In this document: positions 5,904-9,677 of the stretch, one piece after another
Numbering within the stretch: the stretch's first letter is position 1
Layout of the letters: every line of letters begins with the position of its first letter
Assembly: GCA_016462625.1 (NCBI GenBank)
Contig: JAEMSV010000127.1
Span: 1 to 9,677, forward strand
Length of the DNA stretch: 9,677 nt
Direction: 5' to 3'
Source: Solirubrobacteraceae bacterium
GTDB taxonomy: Bacteria > Actinomycetota > Thermoleophilia > Solirubrobacterales > Solirubrobacteraceae
Program-made: the position numbers and the translations under genes
Notes under the pieces: generated by a model
What the model saw: only the letters and a program-made list of their open reading frames with translations
Told to the model about the DNA's origin: nothing
The model's database searches: none

Positions 5904-5942
5904 GTTGCACTGGGCCACCTGGAGCGGGGAAGCTGTGTCGCG

Positions 5943-6728
5943 ATGAGCACGCCGCAGTCATCCGAAGGAGCCGCGCCCCGCGTCGACGCGACCGAGCAGG
6001 CGCTCCGGCGCTGGCTCACCCCCGGGACACACCGGCCGGGCGACCGGCTGCCGCCCGAGCAGGACCTCGCGGCGCAGCTCGGGGTCTCGCGCGGAACCCT
6101 CCGTGCGGCGCTCGAGCGGCTGGAGCGCAACGGGCTGATCGTGCGCCGCCGGGGCTCGGGCACGTTCGTGGGCGAGCTCCCGGTCTCAGGCTCGTTCGAC
6201 GCGGGGCTCGAGCGGCTCGAGCCGTACTCCGAGCTTGCAGCGCGCCAGGGCATGACCATCGGGGCACTCGACGTGCAGGTCGCGCTGGAGCAGGTGCAGG
6301 ATGCGGCGGTCGCGAGCGCGCTGGGCCTGGAGGTCGGGGCGTACGCGCGGGTGGTGACCCGCACGATGATGGCCGACGGCGAGCCGGCTGCGTGGATGCG
6401 CGACACCATCGCCGACCGGCCTGGTGTGCCGGACGAGGCGGCGCTGCTGCGGCGCGTGCTCGACGGCGGGATGGTGCTCGACGCGCTGGTCGACGCGGGG
6501 TCGCCCGTCACCTACGCGCGCAGCGAGGTCGACGCACGGACGGTGGGCTCCGAGCCGCGCGCGCAGGCGGCGCTCGGCTGCGAGCCGGGGGACGCCGTGC
6601 TCGCCCTGACCGAGACCATGTGCCTGTCCGACGGCACGCCGGTCCAGCACTCGGTGAACCTGTTCGCCCCGGGCCGCCTGCGCCTGCACGTGATGCGCCT
6701 GCTGCTCGACGGCGGACCGCCGCGCTAG
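5943..6728 (+). CDS. GntR-family regulator with UTRA effector domain (HutC subfamily)
   Basis: 261 residues from ATG 5943, preceded by a purine-rich GGGGAAG about 10 bases upstream; an in-frame ATG at 5898 lacks a ribosome site and lies in a palindrome. The N-terminal winged helix-turn-helix (about 17-77) has the family signature PGDRLPPEQDLAAQLGVSRG followed by TLRAALERLERNGLIVRRRG and the wing SGTFVG. Residues about 85-258 form a UTRA ligand-binding domain (FDAGLERLEPYSELAARQG at its start, VQHSVNLFAPGRLRLHV at its end). It is divergent to the amt-dmm operon and upstream of mgsABC, so it probably represses one or both until an amine-pathway compound (for example methylamine, gamma-glutamylmethylamide or N-methylglutamate) binds. 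The effector is inferred from context only. Confidence 0.9.
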   Translation: MSTPQSSEGAAPRVDATEQALRRWLTPGTHRPGDRLPPEQDLAAQLGVSRGTLRAALERLERNGLIVRRRGSGTFVGELPVSGSFDAGLERLEPYSELAARQGMTIGALDVQVALEQVQDAAVASALGLEVGAYARVVTRTMMADGEPAAWMRDTIADRPGVPDEAALLRRVLDGGMVLDALVDAGSPVTYARSEVDARTVGSEPRAQAALGCEPGDAVLALTETMCLSDGTPVQHSVNLFAPGRLRLHVMRLLLDGGPPR

Positions 6729-6738
6729 ATCATCTCGT

Positions 6739-6776
6739 TCGACCGCCGGTCCAGTCGCACCTCGACCGCCGGTCGA
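6739..6776. repeat. Two tandem palindromic repeats between gntR and mgsA
   Basis: TCGACCGCCGGTC occurs at 6739-6751 and 6762-6774, start to start 23 bases, about two helical turns. Each holds GACCG-C-CGGTC; the second extends to a 15-base palindrome with 7-base arms (to 6776). This spacing on one DNA face is typical of operator pairs for dimeric regulators. They could also form the gntR terminator hairpins, though no T-run follows. Confidence 0.45.
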
Positions 6777-6808
6777 TGGTGCCCCCACGGGGTGTCGGGA
6801 TACCGTTT

Positions 6809-6824
6809 TGGACAAATGAGTCCA
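6809..6824. promoter_or_regulatory. Inverted repeat before mgsA (candidate GntR operator)
   Basis: TGGAC-AAATGA-GTCCA has 5-base arms and a 6-base spacer and lies 25 bases before the mgsA ATG. It resembles the palindrome between amt and gntR (see 5891-5903). A GATACC (6799-6804) just upstream could be a -10, which would put this box over the transcription start, a suitable place for repression. No convincing -35 was seen. Confidence 0.45.
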
Positions 6825-6849
6825 CTGACTTTCCCCCGGTAGCGGCGAC

Positions 6850-7701
6850 ATGTGCGGCATTGCAGGCCTGTTCGCCAAGAGCCCCGCGATCGAGGCCGCG
6901 CTGGGCGCCCATCTCGCCGGCATGATCGAGCCACTGGGCGACCGCGGGCCCGACTCCGCGGGCGTCGCGATCTACCGCGCGCCCGTGGCCGACGACGAGG
7001 TCAAGCTGTCCCTCTACGGCGAGGGCTGGCGCGATGTCCCCGGCGCCCGCGTGCTGGCCGATCACGGCGACCAGGGGATCGTGGCGGCGCCGGTCGGCAC
7101 CGAGGTCCCGCCCGGCGTCACCCTGCTCAGTGCCGGGACGGCGATCGAGACGACCAAGCGCGAGGGCCCGCCCACCGCGCTCATCGACACCGCCGGGCTG
7201 CGCGGGCTCGACGGGACGCACGCGGTCGCGCACACGCGTATGGCGACCGAGAGCCGCGTCACCACGCTCGGCTCCCATCCCTTCTCCACGGGGCCGGACC
7301 TCTGCCTCGTCCACAACGGCTCGCTGTCGAACCACAACGCGCTGCGCCGTCGCCTGCGCGGCTACGGGGTGACGTTCCAGTCCGAGAACGACAGCGAGGT
7401 CGCCGCCGGCTACCTGACGTGGCGGCTGCGCGAGGGCGACACGCTCGACGAGGCGCTGCACGCCGCGCTCGACGACCTCGACGGGTTCTTCACCTTCTGC
7501 GTCGGGACCCGCGACGGGTTCGCCGTGCTGCGCGATCCGTTCGCGTGCAAGCCCGCGGTCCTCGCCGAGACCGACGACTGGGTCGCGATGGCCTCCGAGC
7601 ACCGTGCGATCGCGACGCTGCCCGGCGCCGACGACGCCGAGCTGTGGGAGCCCGAGCCCGGCCGGGTCTACACCTGGTCGCACAACGTGGTGGCGGCATG
7701 A
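6850..7701 (+). CDS. mgsA: N-methylglutamate synthase subunit A, class II glutamine amidotransferase domain (GlxB-like)
   Basis: 283 residues. The protein starts MCGIAGLF, so Cys2 becomes the N-terminal nucleophile after Met removal; this fixes the start at 6850 although no clear Shine-Dalgarno precedes it. Other class II amidotransferase residues are visible: the HTR motif (128-130), HNG (155-157, oxyanion Asn/Gly) and Asp181 in SENDSEV. It is a stand-alone version of the glutaminase part of glutamate synthase. In N-methylglutamate synthase it is expected to release methylamine from gamma-glutamylmethylamide and hand it to the FMN subunit. It overlaps mgsB by 4 bases (ATGA). The alternative is a glutamate-synthase-like Glx complex with another amide substrate; the neighbouring demethylase operon favours the methylamine role. 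Confidence 0.86.
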   Translation: MCGIAGLFAKSPAIEAALGAHLAGMIEPLGDRGPDSAGVAIYRAPVADDEVKLSLYGEGWRDVPGARVLADHGDQGIVAAPVGTEVPPGVTLLSAGTAIETTKREGPPTALIDTAGLRGLDGTHAVAHTRMATESRVTTLGSHPFSTGPDLCLVHNGSLSNHNALRRRLRGYGVTFQSENDSEVAAGYLTWRLREGDTLDEALHAALDDLDGFFTFCVGTRDGFAVLRDPFACKPAVLAETDDWVAMASEHRAIATLPGADDAELWEPEPGRVYTWSHNVVAA

Positions 7702-8390
7702 GCTCGGTCCTGGAGGGCGTGACGCTCGACCTCGGTGAGGTCACGGTCCGCGAGGTCAACGCTCGGCTGCAGGCCGCGGTCGACGGCGAGCGGTTCGAGC
7801 TCCTGCACCCCGACGGCCGCCATTCGCTCGGCGCGGGGATGACCGCGGCGATCGACGTCGAGATCGCCGGCCACGCGGGCTACTACTGCGCGGGGATGAA
7901 CCAGCGCGCGACGGTGCACGTGGCCGGCACGGTCGCGGCCGGGGTCGCCGAGAACATGATGAGCGGGCGCGTGGTGGTCGATGGCAACGCCGCGATGGCG
8001 GCGGGCGCGACGGCCCACGGCGGGATGCTCGTCGTCGGCGGGAACGCGGCGACCCGCTGCGCGATCTCGCTGAAGGGGGCCGACGTCGTCGTGCGAGGCT
8101 CGGTCGGCGCATCCGCGGCGTTCATGGCCCAGTCCGGGCGGCTCGTCGTCTGCGGCGACGCCGCCGAGGGGCTCGGCGACTCGCTCTACGAGGCACGCCT
8201 CTTCGTACGCGGATCGGTGGCCGAGCTCGGCACCGACTGCATCGAGAAGCCGATGACCGACGCGCACCGCGACGAGCTCGGCGCGCTGCTGGCCGCTGCG
8301 GGCCTCGGCGATGCCGACCCGGCCGAGTTCCGCCGCTACGGCTCGGCCCGCCAGCTCTACAACATCAAGGTGGACCGGATCGATGCCTGA
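7698..8390 (+). CDS. mgsB: N-methylglutamate synthase subunit B, GXGXG beta-helix domain (GlxC-like)
   Basis: 230 residues. After ~50 residues with VTLDLGEVTVREVN, the protein becomes repeated Gly-rich turns typical of the GXGXG domain at the C-terminus of large-subunit glutamate synthase, a right-handed beta-helix: GHAGYYCAGMNQRATVHVAG, then ENMMSGRVVVDG, ATAHGGMLVVGG, SLKGADVVVRGS and MAQSGRLVVCGDA, ending SLYEARLFVRGSVAELGTDC. This domain is structural and holds the amidotransferase and FMN parts together. Its ATG overlaps the mgsA stop, and its end overlaps mgsC by 8 bases (ATGCCTGA), so the three subunits are probably made in fixed ratio. Confidence 0.86.
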   Translation: MSSVLEGVTLDLGEVTVREVNARLQAAVDGERFELLHPDGRHSLGAGMTAAIDVEIAGHAGYYCAGMNQRATVHVAGTVAAGVAENMMSGRVVVDGNAAMAAGATAHGGMLVVGGNAATRCAISLKGADVVVRGSVGASAAFMAQSGRLVVCGDAAEGLGDSLYEARLFVRGSVAELGTDCIEKPMTDAHRDELGALLAAAGLGDADPAEFRRYGSARQLYNIKVDRIDA

Positions 8391-9677
8391 GGCTCTGGTG
8401 CCGCGCGAAGCGGCGACGTTCGACCGCGCGACGATCGCCGAGATCCAGCGCGCCGCCAACGAAGGCGTCTACGCGATCCGCGGCGGCGGCGCCAAGCGGC
8501 GCGTCCCGCACTTCGACGACCTCGTCTTCCTCGGGGCGTCGATGTCGCGCTACGCGCTGGAGGGCTACCGCGAGCACTGCGGCACCGACGTCGTGCTCGG
8601 CACGCGCCACGCGGGTGAGCCCGTACGGCTCGACATCCCGATCACGATCGCGGGCATGAGCTTCGGCGCGCTGAGCGCCAACGCCAAGGAGGCGCTCGGC
8701 CGGGGCGCGACGATGGTCGGCACGTCGACGACCACCGGCGACGGCGGGATGACGCCCGAGGAGCGCGAGGCCTCCGAGCACCTCGTCTACCAGCTGCTCC
8801 CCTCCCGCTACGGGATGAACCCCGACGACCTGCGCCGCGCCGACGCGATCGAGATCGTCGTGGGCCAGGGCGCCAAGCCGGGCGGCGGCGGGCTGCTGCT
8901 CGGACAGAAGATCTCCGAGCGCGTCGCGGGCATGCGCGATCTCCCGGCCGGGATCGACCAGCGCAGCGCCTCGCGCCACCCCGACTGGACCGGCTCCGAC
9001 GATCTCGCGATCAAGATCGAGGAGCTGCGCGAGATCACCGGATGGCGGGTGCCGATCTACGTGAAGGTCGGCGCGTCGCGGCCGTTCTACGATGTGTCGC
9101 TCGCCGTCAAGGCGGGAGCCGACGTCGTGGTCCTCGACGGCATGCAGGGCGGGACGGCCGCCTCGCAGGACGTCTTCATCGAGAACGTCGGGATCCCGAC
9201 CCTCGCGGCCATCCCGCCCGCGGTCGCGGCGCTGGAAGAGCTCGGCATGCACCGCACCGGCGTGCAGCTCGTCGTCTCGGGCGGCATCCGCACCGGGGCC
9301 GACGTGGCGAAGGCGATCGCGCTCGGCGCCGACGCCGTCTCGATCGGGATCGCCGCGCTCGTCGCCCTGGGCGACAACAGCCCGAAGTGGGCCGACGACT
9401 ACGCCGCGATGGGCACCGCCCCCGGCAGCTACGACGCCTGGCACGAGGGCCGCGACCCCGCGGGCATCTCCACGCAGGATCCCGAGCTCGAGGCGCGGCT
9501 CGACCCGGAGATCGGCGCCCGGCGCCTGGCCAACTACCTGCGCGTGCTGACCACCGAGGCGCAGACCATCGCGCGCGCGTGCGGCAAGTCCCATGTCCAC
9601 AACCTCGAGCCCGAGGACCTCGAGGCGCTCACGGTGGAGGCCGCCGCCATGGCGCGCGTCCCGCTGGCGGGCACCTC
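8383..9677 (+). CDS. mgsC: N-methylglutamate synthase subunit C, FMN-binding glutamate synthase domain (GlxD-like; C-terminus cut by window edge)
   Basis: 431 codons are visible with no stop; relatives are about 440-450 residues, so only a short tail is missing. Glutamate synthase core motifs are present: AGMSFGALS (90-98), QGAKPGGGG (162-170), YVKVGA with the following DGMQGGTAASQ, and the FMN-phosphate loop SGGIRTGADVAKAIALGADA (299-318). It would bind 2-oxoglutarate and FMN and form N-methylglutamate from released methylamine. Where glutamate synthase has the three cysteines of its 3Fe-4S cluster, this protein has GSYDAWHEGRDPAGISTQDP (348-367) with none, as in other short Glx/Mgs-type subunits as far as I recall. 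The start is the ATG inside the end of mgsB. Confidence 0.88.
   Translation, partial: MPEALVPREAATFDRATIAEIQRAANEGVYAIRGGGAKRRVPHFDDLVFLGASMSRYALEGYREHCGTDVVLGTRHAGEPVRLDIPITIAGMSFGALSANAKEALGRGATMVGTSTTTGDGGMTPEEREASEHLVYQLLPSRYGMNPDDLRRADAIEIVVGQGAKPGGGGLLLGQKISERVAGMRDLPAGIDQRSASRHPDWTGSDDLAIKIEELREITGWRVPIYVKVGASRPFYDVSLAVKAGADVVVLDGMQGGTAASQDVFIENVGIPTLAAIPPAVAALEELGMHRTGVQLVVSGGIRTGADVAKAIALGADAVSIGIAALVALGDNSPKWADDYAAMGTAPGSYDAWHEGRDPAGISTQDPELEARLDPEIGARRLANYLRVLTTEAQTIARACGKSHVHNLEPEDLEALTVEAAAMARVPLAGT

Noticed and set aside
5898..5942. Earlier gntR start at ATG 5898
   Set aside because: It has no ribosome site and falls inside a perfect palindrome that looks like an operator or -10; the ATG at 5943 has a purine-rich site and gives the usual short lead before the helix-turn-helix.
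5783..6511. N-terminal extension of the Amt frame to 6511
   Set aside because: The extension overlaps gntR on the other strand, is Ser/Arg-rich without membrane segments, and Amt homology starts at the ATG at 5782.
6850..8390. mgsA and mgsB as a fused protein or one frameshifted gene
   Set aside because: The two frames overlap by ATGA and each has a proper start and end; separate subunits are normal for Glx/Mgs enzymes, so no frameshift is needed.
6850..9677. Ordinary assimilatory glutamate synthase (gltB) split into parts
   Set aside because: The FMN subunit lacks the cluster cysteines, the parts are separate short genes in Glx/Mgs order, no gltD is visible, and the neighbours are amine demethylase genes.

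Overview
The window is a GC-rich stretch with the strong codon bias, GTG starts and gene overlaps of a high-GC actinobacterium. A Ku fragment, a class of ice-binding protein and a PIN toxin pair fit a soil or cold-environment Actinomycetota, perhaps of the Thermoleophilia/Solirubrobacterales kind. That placement is an inference from gene content, not a measured result.

Left part (1-1705) looks accessory. A secreted DUF3494 ice-binding-like protein with a collagen-like Gly-Pro-Ala tail runs off the left edge on the minus strand. Next comes a short minus-strand remnant of a Ku DNA-end-binding gene (887-1018). After it is a two-gene toxin-antitoxin module on the plus strand: a ribbon-helix-helix antitoxin that looks leaderless, and a PIN-domain ribonuclease.

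Right part (1712-9677) reads as one methylated-amine utilisation locus made of two divergent operons around a GntR/UTRA regulator. The minus-strand operon, in transcription order, holds an Amt-family ammonium/methylammonium channel, a 68-residue single-pass membrane protein of unknown function, a DmmA-type zinc-ribbon subunit, a PDR/VanB-type flavin and [2Fe-2S] reductase, and a DUF3445 haem-dependent oxidative N-demethylase subunit. The last four are spaced by 16 bases or less, and dmmA/reductase and reductase/demethylase overlap. The plus-strand side holds the GntR regulator and then mgsA, mgsB and mgsC, which overlap by 4 and 8 bases and encode the three subunits of an N-methylglutamate synthase-type enzyme (class II amidotransferase, GXGXG beta-helix, FMN glutamate-synthase domain). 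mgsC runs off the right edge.

Taken together the likely flow is: the amine enters through Amt or by diffusion; the haem demethylase complex turns dimethylamine into methylamine plus formaldehyde; the Mgs complex moves methylamine from gamma-glutamylmethylamide onto 2-oxoglutarate to give N-methylglutamate. Gamma-glutamylmethylamide synthetase (gmaS) and N-methylglutamate dehydrogenase (mgdABCD) would complete the route but are not in the window; they may lie just beyond the right edge. A GAC-N6-GTCC box occurs in front of both gntR/amt and mgsA and is the best candidate for the binding site of the regulator. No tRNA, rRNA, CRISPR array or insertion sequence was seen. Every stretch over 300 bases contains a gene.
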